From contig CAMFPJ010000022.1 of NCBI GenBank assembly GCA_945971755.1, positions 1 through 16,020 on the forward strand: a stretch of 16,020 bases of DNA, read 5' to 3'. The translations under genes were made by a program, and so were the position numbers. The stretch comes from an uncultured Clostridia bacterium. Lineage in GTDB: Bacteria > Bacillota > Clostridia > Oscillospirales > Acutalibacteraceae. The first letter of the stretch is position 1. Each line of letters opens with the position of its first letter. The notes beneath the pieces are model-generated. The model ran no database searches. It was given only the letters and a program-made list of their open reading frames with translations, and had not been told where the DNA came from. Below, piece after piece: positions 1-7,069 of this stretch.

Positions 1-494
1 CTGCACCTTGTAGGGCAAAAAGGAATTGAAATGTAAAGGCTGAAAGACTTTGGAGTTGAGAGTGAAATAATTTTTTCTTCACAGTCGGCAACGCGCCTTG
101 CCAAATTGAATTTTTCATTTGACACTAAAAGGTCGTTATAAAAATACTGTTCTGCTTTTTCTCTTCCCATTTTGTTTTCGGTGGCAATCAAAAGTTTTGA
201 CGGTCTGACACCTGTTAAAACTCCCCATTTAGGGAAAAAGCCCGTGTATTCTCCGAAAATACCGTAAACCATTCTGCCCATTTGCATTTCGTTGTCATCG
301 CAAAGAGGAGCGATTTCGTGACGTGTGTAGTCACCCATTTTGAAATCAACAACTATTTCGTCACCGATTTCTGTATAGAGACCGTCGCCGCCTATCTTCT
401 CACGTACAACTTCAATTTTTTCATTGGGAAGAAAAAGACGGACAAGTTTTTCCATTTCGTAATGGTATTTGTGGTTAATAACTGTTAAACGCAT
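1..494 (-). CDS. hemZ: HemZ, radical SAM coproporphyrinogen dehydrogenase-like protein (N-terminal part, cut by window edge)
   Basis: Oxygen-independent coproporphyrinogen III oxidase-type radical SAM protein of the HemZ branch, which is linked to haem/tetrapyrrole synthesis in the cytoplasm of anaerobic Firmicutes. Only the first 164 codons lie in the window. The reading shows the HemZ N-terminal domain with the family motif WGVLTGVRPSKL at residues 90-101. At the very edge comes YISIPFCPTRC (154-164), the beginning of the radical SAM CxxxCxxC iron-sulfur motif, with Cys160 and Cys164 visible and the third Cys outside. The ATG at 494 has GAGGAA just upstream and overlaps the end of the preceding hydrolase gene by 20 bases, implying translational coupling as last visible gene of the recJ operon. 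The substrate of HemZ is less certain than that of HemN. Family assignment is confident; the 3' part cannot be judged. Confidence 0.9.
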   Translation of the reverse strand, partial: MRLTVINHKYHYEMEKLVRLFLPNEKIEVVREKIGGDGLYTEIGDEIVVDFKMGDYTRHEIAPLCDDNEMQMGRMVYGIFGEYTGFFPKWGVLTGVRPSKLLIATENKMGREKAEQYFYNDLLVSNEKFNLARRVADCEEKIISLSTPKSFSLYISIPFCPTRC

Positions 495-1128
495 TACGGT
501 TCCTCATATATCTGTTATTTTCACGTTCAAACTGCAAGGTTGTGCTTTCGCCGTGACCGGGATAAACGGTGTAATCACCTTTAAGTTCGGCGAGCTTTTG
601 CAGTGACTCAAGCTCAAGCCTGCCGGCTTTTATGGGGCTTATTCCTGCCAAGTCCGTTCTGCCTGCTGAAAGGCGGAAAAGTGTATCCCCTGAGAAAATG
701 ATTCTATTCTCATCGCAAACAAAGCAAACACTGCCCATTGTGTGACCGGGGGTGTACATTACACGAAGAACTGTGTTTCCGAGATTTATTTCGTCCCCGT
801 CTTCGGTTAAAACCGACGCAGTAATTTCAGGCTGAGCAGTACCGAAATGTGAAGTGTAAAGACTTTTGTTACCATCGTGAAGCATTTCATCGTCCAGGGA
901 GTGAACCGTTACTTTTGCCCCTGTTTTTTCTACAAGAGACTTTACCCCTGATATATGGTCAAAATGACCGTGGGTTAACAAAATCCACCTGACATTTTTA
1001 CCCTCTAAAAAATTTTCAAGTTCGCGGCTTTTTACGGCAGGGTCAACAACTGCATACTCTCCGTTTGACTCTAAAACATAAGTGTTTGTTTCAATCTCGC
1101 CTAAGATGAACTTTGTAACATTTAACAT
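475..1128 (-). CDS. Metallo-beta-lactamase-fold hydrolase, glyoxalase II-like
   Basis: Cytoplasmic MBL-fold metal hydrolase of the hydroxyacylglutathione hydrolase-like (YcbL/YqgX) group, expected to hydrolyse thiol esters at a dinuclear metal site; the real substrate is unknown. Taken as 217 residues from the ATG at 1128. The full metal-binding set is present: H53-x-H55-x-D57-H58 (in LLTHGHFDHISG), H129 (TPGHT), D148 (SGDT) and H192 (PGHG). The length fits the short bacterial members that lack the C-terminal substrate domain of eukaryotic glyoxalase II. A TTG codon at 1140 could extend the frame by four residues, but the GGGTG ribosome binding site lies between the two and points to ATG 1128. 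The gene overlaps dtd upstream by 7 bases and hemZ downstream by 20, so it belongs to the recJ-relA-dtd operon. Confidence 0.93.
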   Translation of the reverse strand: MLNVTKFILGEIETNTYVLESNGEYAVVDPAVKSRELENFLEGKNVRWILLTHGHFDHISGVKSLVEKTGAKVTVHSLDDEMLHDGNKSLYTSHFGTAQPEITASVLTEDGDEINLGNTVLRVMYTPGHTMGSVCFVCDENRIIFSGDTLFRLSAGRTDLAGISPIKAGRLELESLQKLAELKGDYTVYPGHGESTTLQFERENNRYMRNRNAFNSY

Positions 1129-1583
1129 CTTTTCACCCAAATTTCAGTATCGTAAATAATTGTTACGGGGCCGTCGTTCACCAAATCGACTTTCATATCC
1201 GCACCGAATATGCCTTTTTTAACTTCCTTTACTCCGTACTCTTTAAGCTTACGGCAAAACTCTTCGTAATATTCATTAGCCCGTTTTGGGTCGCCCGAGC
1301 GTACAAATGACGGTCTGTTACCCTTTTTTACGTCTGCGCAAAGTGTAAACTGAGAAACAGCCAAAACCTCACCGTCAACATCCTTAATGTCAAGGTTCAT
1401 TTTTTCGTTTTCGTCCTCAAAAATACGCAGAGAAGAAATTTTTCTTGCGAGAATATCAACATCCTCCGGTGTGTCGTCATCCATTACGCCCACCAAAATC
1501 ATATATCCTTTTCCTATTCGACTGATTTCGGTGCCGTCAACCGTAACTCCTGCATTTTTTACTCTTTGAACAACTGCTTTCAT
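1122..1583 (-). CDS. dtd: D-aminoacyl-tRNA deacylase
   Basis: Homodimeric cytoplasmic proofreading enzyme that hydrolyses D-aminoacyl-tRNA (for example D-Tyr-tRNA) and glycine mischarged on tRNA-Ala. The 153-residue length is typical. Both signature motifs are visible: SQFTL at residues 77-81 and the Gly-cisPro motif NDGPVT at 136-141, which form the chiral filter across the dimer interface. The start MKAVVQRV is characteristic of the family. The ATG at 1583 lies 9 bases after the relA stop, and its AAGGAA ribosome binding site overlaps that stop, so translation is probably coupled. The relA-dtd pairing is widely conserved in Firmicutes. The C-terminus is complete and overlaps the next gene by 7 bases. 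Confidence 0.97.
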   Translation of the reverse strand: MKAVVQRVKNAGVTVDGTEISRIGKGYMILVGVMDDDTPEDVDILARKISSLRIFEDENEKMNLDIKDVDGEVLAVSQFTLCADVKKGNRPSFVRSGDPKRANEYYEEFCRKLKEYGVKEVKKGIFGADMKVDLVNDGPVTIIYDTEIWVKRC

Positions 1584-1592
1584 ATTTTTTCC

Positions 1593-3818
1593 TTACCGTT
1601 CAACGCTGATTACGCCCTGAACTTTTTCAATTTTTGCAGCAAGGCTCTTAAGGTGTTCAACACCCTCAACCTGAACTGTTACTTCAATAATACATCTGCC
1701 GTCTTTTGTATCCTTAGTTGTAATGCTCACGATATTAACTTTCATATTGGCAATTTGCTGACTGACTTCGGCAATGAGTCCTATCCTTGTAAGGCAGGTA
1801 ACGGTGATGGTTGCACAGTAACGGTCAGAGGTTGCTGTATCCCAATGCACTTTTACCCAGCGTTCAGGCTCTGCACAAGCAGTTAAATCACGAGGCACAT
1901 TTACGCAATCTGCCTTGTGAACCGAAACACCGTGACCGCGTGTAATAAATCCCACAACATTATCACCCGGAAGAGGATTGCAGCAACGCGAGAATTTAAT
2001 AAGACAATTATCAATTCCGTCAACGATTATTCCGTCATTAGACTTTTTACGCTGTGTGGGAGCCTGCTTCGGAACTTCTTCTTTCTGCGACTTACCGTAA
2101 TTTTTATGATATTCTTCTTTAATATACGGCATTTGCTTTGAGACGGACAGTCCGCCGTAACCGATTGCCGCATAAAAGTCATCAACCGAGTCCATTCGCT
2201 GACGCTGTGCAAGTTTCTGAAGAAAAGCGTTATATTCTTCCTCGTTTAAGCGAATATAATTACGCCTGAATTCACGCTCAATTTCTGCTTTTCCTTCGGC
2301 AATATTTTCATCTCGCTTTTCATTCTTAAACCAAGAACGGATTCGGCTTTTTGCCTTGCTTGATTTTGCAATATTGAGCCAGTCTCTGCTGGGACCTTTG
2401 CCCGGCTGAGATGAAGTTAAAATCTCAACAATTTCGCCGGTCTTAACAACGTAGTCAAGAGGCACTATTCTGCCGTCAACTTTGGCACCCATCATTTTGT
2501 GACCGACAGCGGTATGAATTGCATAAGCAAAGTCTATAATGGTTGAGCCGTGAGGAATATTTATTACGTCGCCTTTCGGTGTAAAGACAAATATTTCGTC
2601 AGGTACGAGGTCTGTTTTAATTGAAGAAACAAGCTCTGTTGCGTCGCCTGCCTCCTGCTGTGCCTCAAGCATTTCTTTTATCCAGTCAAGTCCGTCACTG
2701 AATTTTTGACCGCCTGCGCCTGTCATACCAAGCTTATATTTCCAGTGGGCTGCGATACCGAATTCAGCCGTACGGTGCATATCCCAAGTACGAATTTGCA
2801 CTTCAAAAGGAATTGCGTCTTTACCCACAACGGTTGTGTGAAGCGACTGATAACGGTTTGGCTTCGGTGTTGAAATATAGTCCTTAAACCTGCCCGGAAG
2901 GGGGCTGAACATATCATGAATAATTCCAAGGCAGTTGTAACAGTCACCGATTGTATCTACAATTATACGAACTGCATAAATGTCGTAAATTTCATCAAAC
3001 TGTTTACCGTATATATACATTTTACGGTAAATGCCGTGAACACTCTTAATTCGTCCGCTGATTGTAGCATTCGGAACGGTTTCTTTAACACGTTCCAAAA
3101 TTCTGTCCTTAATATTATTCAGAAATTCGTTACCGGACACGCTGAAATTATGAAGTTTTTCTTCAATTTCAGCATAAGCCATAGGATCAAGGAAACGAAT
3201 TGCCTTATCTTCAAGTTCCTCTTTAATTGAACGGATACCGAGTCTGTGAGCAATGGGTGCAAAAATCTCGATTGTTTCAAGTGCTTTATCTCTCTGCTTC
3301 TGCGGGTCAACAAATTCAAGCGTTCGCATATTGTGAAGCCTGTCGGCAAGCTTAACAATGATAACACGGATATCCTTATTCATTGCAAGCAGCATTTTGC
3401 GGATATTTTCCGCCTGCTGTTCTTCACGTGAGTCACGTTCCGTAAACTGGAGTTTACCGAGTTTTGTAACACCGTCAACGAGAACTGTAATTTCGCCGCC
3501 GAAGTCCTCTCGCAGATTTTCTAATGTATATTCGGTATCTTCAACTGTATCGTGTAAAAGTGAGGCAACAAGGGACTGATAATCCATTCCCAAATCAACA
3601 AGAATATCGGTAACGGCAATGGGATGAATAATGTACGGCTCACCGGAACGTCGGAACTGCCCTTCATGTTGCCTTTTCGCAATTTCAAATGCTTTATTGA
3701 TAATTGCAAGTTCATCTTGATTATGATGAGATTTTTTGATTTTCTTAAAAAGAGCAGAATAAAGAGCATCAACATCAACATTACTCATTTGCTCTTCCAT
3801 CGTTTTGAAATCACTCAT
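1593..3818 (-). CDS. relA: Bifunctional (p)ppGpp synthetase/hydrolase, RelA/SpoT family (Rel)
   Basis: Long Rel-type stringent-response enzyme that makes (p)ppGpp from ATP and GDP/GTP on starved ribosomes and can also hydrolyse it. Domains in order (741 residues): HD hydrolase with H65, H89-D90 and E93-D94, plus KLADRLHNMRTL near 156-167; synthetase with RFKDYISTPKPNRYQSLHTT (310-329) and EVQIRT (339-344); TGS about 406-467; helical linker; a Cys/His zinc-finger region with RCCNPLPGD (611-619), H634 and C638; and a C-terminal ACT domain from about 665. Both catalytic halves look intact, and the basic RFKD (not acidic ExDD) synthetase motif is the form known from bifunctional enzymes. The start at 3818 overlaps the recJ stop in ATGA and has a very strong GGAGGTGA site. 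In many Firmicutes apt lies between recJ and relA; here it does not. Confidence 0.97.
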   Translation of the reverse strand: MSDFKTMEEQMSNVDVDALYSALFKKIKKSHHNQDELAIINKAFEIAKRQHEGQFRRSGEPYIIHPIAVTDILVDLGMDYQSLVASLLHDTVEDTEYTLENLREDFGGEITVLVDGVTKLGKLQFTERDSREEQQAENIRKMLLAMNKDIRVIIVKLADRLHNMRTLEFVDPQKQRDKALETIEIFAPIAHRLGIRSIKEELEDKAIRFLDPMAYAEIEEKLHNFSVSGNEFLNNIKDRILERVKETVPNATISGRIKSVHGIYRKMYIYGKQFDEIYDIYAVRIIVDTIGDCYNCLGIIHDMFSPLPGRFKDYISTPKPNRYQSLHTTVVGKDAIPFEVQIRTWDMHRTAEFGIAAHWKYKLGMTGAGGQKFSDGLDWIKEMLEAQQEAGDATELVSSIKTDLVPDEIFVFTPKGDVINIPHGSTIIDFAYAIHTAVGHKMMGAKVDGRIVPLDYVVKTGEIVEILTSSQPGKGPSRDWLNIAKSSKAKSRIRSWFKNEKRDENIAEGKAEIEREFRRNYIRLNEEEYNAFLQKLAQRQRMDSVDDFYAAIGYGGLSVSKQMPYIKEEYHKNYGKSQKEEVPKQAPTQRKKSNDGIIVDGIDNCLIKFSRCCNPLPGDNVVGFITRGHGVSVHKADCVNVPRDLTACAEPERWVKVHWDTATSDRYCATITVTCLTRIGLIAEVSQQIANMKVNIVSITTKDTKDGRCIIEVTVQVEGVEHLKSLAAKIEKVQGVISVER

Positions 3819-5860
3819 GCCGTCACCTCCCCTGAAAAAGAATTTAACTCATTAAGTGTTTTTGAACTTGAAAGGTCCGTTTTTTTGTTGTTGCCATCAA
3901 AAACAGTTTTTCCTTCTTTATATGTTATTAAACCCAATTCATAAAGAACGTCAAAAGCTATCTGCATTGTGCAGTAGTTCTCCACAGGACATCCTGCACG
4001 TTTCATAAATGTTTCCGTGTCAAACCTCCACTGACCTTGAGACTTCAAAAAGTTAAATACTGCCAGCAAAAATTCTCTTGACGGAGTTAAAAATTTTGCC
4101 TCTTTAGGCGAAAGGCTTTCACCCCGTTTGAATTTTTCATATAAAAGCATTGAGCCGAATAGTTTTTCCTCGTCTGTGCCCGAGAAACGAATATCTTTAA
4201 TCTGAACAGAGGGCTTAACCTCTCCCCTGAACTCATTTTTATCAATTTTAACCGCTAAATCAAGTGTATCGCCAACAGTATAAGGAAAACTTTCCTGTGA
4301 AGTGGAAAATTTCATTGCGGTAACCGTACTTCCTGATTTTGTAAATGTAAGTCTTAAATGCTTACCCTCACCAACAGGATGAATTTCAGTAAGTTTTACT
4401 CCGTAAATGCCGAATGTAGGCTGACAGTTGCCTGCTCCGTACGGCTCTAATGCCTCAAGAGAGAGAATCAGGTCTTTATTAACATAAGCAGGGTTAAGTT
4501 TACAGTCAATAGTAAGTTCAGGAACAGTATTTGTAACATTTTTTGCATACTCGTTAATCTTCACAAAGAATTCATTGACATTTTCTTTCTTTATTCCCAG
4601 GCCCGCCGCCATTGTATGACCGCCGAAATGGGTTAAAATCCCCGAACAAGATTTAATCGCATCATAAACGGAAAATCCGTCAATACTTCTTGCAGAGCCT
4701 GTGCCCTCATCACCGTCAAAGGTGATGACGATTGAGGGTCTGCCGTATTTTTCGGTAATTCTTGCAGCAACTATTCCGATTACTCCGTGATGCCAGCCCT
4801 CACCGCAAACAACAATAACCCTTGAATACTTAAGTTTGTCGTCAGACTCAATATGCTCCAGCACCGACTTCATAATTTCATTTTCTACCGTGTGGCGTTC
4901 TTTATTACAGTCATCAACTGTTTTTGAGAGAGTTGTCGCCGTATCTTCATCTTCACTCAATATAAGTTTTAATGCGGTAACGGCAGAAGCCATTCTTCCT
5001 GCGGCGTTAATTCTCGGTGCTAACGAATAAGTAACACCTACTGAGTTTATATACTTATCCCCCACTCCCGCAATTTGCTTTAGCGCTGCTATCCCGGGGC
5101 ACGGGTCAGAATTAATTTTTGAAACTCCGAACCTTACTATTGCACGGTTTTCATCATACAAATCAACAACGTCCGCAATCGTGCCAACGGCAATAATATC
5201 CGCATATTTATCAAGAATATCAATACAGTCGCCTTCATTTAATGCGGAAACGAGCTTAAAGGCAACTCCAACCCCTGCCCAGTCACAAAATGATAAATTA
5301 TCATCTTTTCTATGGGGGTCAACAACAGCAACGGCCTTCGGCAAAGCTTCACCGGGCTTGTGGTGGTCTGTAACAACAACGTCAACGCCCAATGAAGATG
5401 CATAGTCAATTTCATCTATTGCTGAAATACCGTTATCCACGGTTACAATTAGTTTAACTCCCGAATCGGCAATTGATTTAACCGCATCAATGTTCATTCC
5501 GTAGCCTTCGGAAACTCGGTCGGGAATATAATAAGTCACGTCAGCACCGACAGAGCGCAAATATGAATAAAGCAGAGCGGTTGAGGTTACGCCGTCAGCG
5601 TCATAGTCACCGAAAACACATATTTTCTCATATTCATCAACGGCTTTTTTTATTCTATCAACCGCTTTGTCCATATCGCGGATAAGATACGGGTCACAAA
5701 ATGCAAAATCAGGGTCAAAAAATTCTTCAACATCTTCGTACTCGGTAATTCCTCGGGAAGCAAGAATAAGGGCAGTAAAGGGATCTAAACTGTGCGTTTC
5801 CGCAATTTGTGCCGCAACATCTTTATCAATATGTGCTAAAGTCCATTTTTTACGGCTCAT
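3815..5860 (-). CDS. recJ: Single-stranded-DNA-specific 5'-3' exonuclease RecJ
   Basis: DHH-superfamily nuclease that degrades single-stranded DNA 5' to 3' in recombination and mismatch/base-excision repair, using Mn/Mg. In its 681 residues: motif I GDYDADG (84-90), TDHH (164-167), HHGVIGIVAARITEKYGRP (357-375), the DHHA1 glycine motif HFGGHTMAAG (411-420), an OB-fold region around 450-560, then a C-terminal extension of about 120 residues. The protein is longer than the roughly 577-residue E. coli enzyme and shorter than the roughly 786-residue B. subtilis enzyme, so the Firmicutes-type tail is present but reduced. Start ATG 5860 follows a GGGGG-rich ribosome binding site and a promoter at 5918-5946, making it the first gene of the operon. 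Its stop overlaps the relA start by 4 bases. Confidence 0.96.
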   Translation of the reverse strand: MSRKKWTLAHIDKDVAAQIAETHSLDPFTALILASRGITEYEDVEEFFDPDFAFCDPYLIRDMDKAVDRIKKAVDEYEKICVFGDYDADGVTSTALLYSYLRSVGADVTYYIPDRVSEGYGMNIDAVKSIADSGVKLIVTVDNGISAIDEIDYASSLGVDVVVTDHHKPGEALPKAVAVVDPHRKDDNLSFCDWAGVGVAFKLVSALNEGDCIDILDKYADIIAVGTIADVVDLYDENRAIVRFGVSKINSDPCPGIAALKQIAGVGDKYINSVGVTYSLAPRINAAGRMASAVTALKLILSEDEDTATTLSKTVDDCNKERHTVENEIMKSVLEHIESDDKLKYSRVIVVCGEGWHHGVIGIVAARITEKYGRPSIVITFDGDEGTGSARSIDGFSVYDAIKSCSGILTHFGGHTMAAGLGIKKENVNEFFVKINEYAKNVTNTVPELTIDCKLNPAYVNKDLILSLEALEPYGAGNCQPTFGIYGVKLTEIHPVGEGKHLRLTFTKSGSTVTAMKFSTSQESFPYTVGDTLDLAVKIDKNEFRGEVKPSVQIKDIRFSGTDEEKLFGSMLLYEKFKRGESLSPKEAKFLTPSREFLLAVFNFLKSQGQWRFDTETFMKRAGCPVENYCTMQIAFDVLYELGLITYKEGKTVFDGNNKKTDLSSSKTLNELNSFSGEVTA
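3823..3830 (-). promoter_or_regulatory. Strong ribosome binding site of relA
   Basis: On the minus strand GGAGGTGA, a near-perfect anti-Shine-Dalgarno match, sits 7 bases before the relA ATG and inside the last codons of recJ. It fixes the relA start and suggests efficient re-initiation at the ATGA overlap. Confidence 0.85.
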
Positions 5861-5917
5861 ACTCTGCCCCCTTTCGTCAAAATACCTTAATCACAGATTT
5901 TTCCTGTTAACCGAATT

Positions 5918-5946
5918 ATTATACCACCATATCCCCCTTAAATCAA
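5918..5946 (-). promoter_or_regulatory. Promoter of the recJ-relA-dtd-MBL-hemZ operon
   Basis: Reading the minus strand, -35 TTGATT (5946-5941), a 17-base spacer and -10 TATAAT (5923-5918) form a good sigma-A-type promoter. The implied transcript start is near 5911, leaving a leader of about 50 bases before recJ. The -35 box begins about 33 bases beyond the U-tract of the glycosyltransferase terminator. No riboswitch or T-box structure is evident in the leader. Confidence 0.75.
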
Positions 5947-5979
5947 GGGTTATAGGTAATTAGGCACTTTTGCGGCAAC

Positions 5980-6006
5980 AAAAAAACGGAGCCAAAGCTC
6001 CGCTTT
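5980..6006 (-). terminator. Rho-independent terminator after the glycosyltransferase gene
   Basis: Minus-strand reading: stem CGGAGC / GCTCCG with loop TTTG, extended by an A-tract on the 5' side and followed by seven T. It starts about 10 bases past the glycosyltransferase stop and separates that gene from the recJ promoter. Confidence 0.85.
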
Positions 6007-6015
6007 AATTTAAGT

Positions 6016-6933
6016 TTATTTTTTACCTACCCGCCTGGAAACAATATAACGGGGGCGTCCCTTTACTTCTTCGTAAATTCGGGCAATATAATAGCCGATT
6101 ACTCCAAGCGCCAGCATAAGCGAACCGCCGATAAGCAGGAGCAGAAGAATTACTGTTGTAAATCCCTCTGCCGAACTGCCGCAGAGGTAACGGGCAAGAG
6201 TTTGAACAGCCAAAATTGCCATAAAGCACAGAAGAATTGAGCCGATTACGGTAATAAGCTGAAGGGGAGCGGTTGTAAATGAGGTTATGTTGGATACGGC
6301 ATATTTTGTAAGCTTTGTTAAGTTCCATTTTGAAGTGCCGTTTGCTCTTTTTTCCACCTTAAACTCTACCTGAGTTGAATTGAAGCCCGACCAAAAAGAA
6401 AGGGCTCTGAAAAAGGTGTTCCTTTCAGGAAGTGAGAGAAGAGCATCGATGACCTTTCTGTCAATAAGCTTAAAGTCAGAGGTTGACTGCATGTCCACCC
6501 CAACAAATCGGCTCATTATTTTGTAAAAGGTCTTAGCGAACATATTATACATTAAAGAGCCGCCGCCGCGGTCACTTTTAACACCCTCAATTACTTCATA
6601 GCCTTTTTCCCAAAGCCTGTACATTTCAATAATTTTCACAGGTGGAAATTGCAAGTCACAGTCAAACACAACAGCGCAATCACCTGATGCTTCCTCAAGA
6701 CCGGCAAAAATTGCAGATTCTTTACCGAAATTTCGGCTGAAGGACACACCTTTAACGTTATCCGATTTTTCGGCTGCACGGCAGATTTCAAGGTAAGTCT
6801 TGTCCTTTGAGCCGTCGTCAACGAATATTATCTCATTTGAAATGTTTTCACTCTCAAAGAGCCCGGTTAAGGTTTCTGCCGCAAGAGCAATGTTCTGTTC
6901 TTCATTGTATGCGGGAATTATTACGGAAAGCAT
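6016..6933 (-). CDS. Membrane-anchored family 2 glycosyltransferase (DPM1/GtrB-like)
   Basis: GT-A-fold glycosyltransferase, probably moving a sugar from a nucleotide donor to undecaprenyl phosphate at the inner face of the membrane, as GtrB/DPM1-like relatives do. In the 305 residues: SVIIPAYNEE (3-12), FVDDGSKD (37-44), FSRNFGKESA (65-74), the metal-binding DxD region FDCDLQFPP (90-98; the family norm is DADLQDPP), and then two C-terminal hydrophobic segments at about 224-250 and 258-284 followed by a basic tail GRPRYIVSRR. ATG 6933 is chosen over an in-frame GTG at 6945 because the GAGGTG ribosome binding site lies between them. The gene is a single unit with its own promoter and terminator, divergent from glmU, whose product is the cell-wall precursor UDP-GlcNAc. 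Sugar and acceptor cannot be read from sequence. Confidence 0.92.
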   Translation of the reverse strand: MLSVIIPAYNEEQNIALAAETLTGLFESENISNEIIFVDDGSKDKTYLEICRAAEKSDNVKGVSFSRNFGKESAIFAGLEEASGDCAVVFDCDLQFPPVKIIEMYRLWEKGYEVIEGVKSDRGGGSLMYNMFAKTFYKIMSRFVGVDMQSTSDFKLIDRKVIDALLSLPERNTFFRALSFWSGFNSTQVEFKVEKRANGTSKWNLTKLTKYAVSNITSFTTAPLQLITVIGSILLCFMAILAVQTLARYLCGSSAEGFTTVILLLLLIGGSLMLALGVIGYYIARIYEEVKGRPRYIVSRRVGKK

Positions 6934-6963
6934 GGCACACCTCACAGAAAAAATTACATATAA

Positions 6964-6992
6964 ATAATATCACTCACGCCCTTTATTGTCAA
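6964..6992 (-). promoter_or_regulatory. Promoter of the glycosyltransferase gene
   Basis: Minus strand: perfect -35 TTGACA (6992-6987), 17-base spacer, -10 TATTAT (6969-6964). The implied start lies about 25-30 bases before the ATG at 6933. It lies back to back with the glmU promoter. Confidence 0.8.
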
Positions 6993-7003
6993 TAAAACAC
7001 CTA

Positions 7004-7032
7004 TTGAAAAGACGGCTTGTTTGTGATAGAAT
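7004..7032 (+). promoter_or_regulatory. Promoter of the glmU-pth-mfd operon
   Basis: Plus strand: -35 TTGAAA (7004-7009), 17-base spacer, -10 TAGAAT (7027-7032), followed by a leader of about 30 bases and a GGAGGA ribosome binding site at 7057-7062, seven bases before the glmU ATG. Only 11 bases separate its -35 box from that of the opposite glycosyltransferase promoter. Confidence 0.78.
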
Positions 7033-7069
7033 ATAGTTGTATTTTTGAGTATTCTCGGAGGAATTTCTC

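Noticed and set aside
282..488. Plus-strand open frame of 68 codons at the left end
   Set aside because: The minus strand here encodes the HemZ N-terminus with diagnostic motifs; the plus frame is its shadow.
3624..3944. Plus-strand open frame of 106 codons across the recJ-relA junction
   Set aside because: It is antisense to two confidently identified genes and has no recognisable domain or start signal.
5861..5917. Possible structured leader or riboswitch before recJ
   Set aside because: Only about 50 bases long, with at best a four-pair stem (ACAG/CTGT); no known riboswitch or T-box features.
6934..6945. Upstream GTG start for the glycosyltransferase
   Set aside because: The GTG at 6945 lies in the ribosome binding site of the downstream ATG, and the family N-terminus begins at the ATG.
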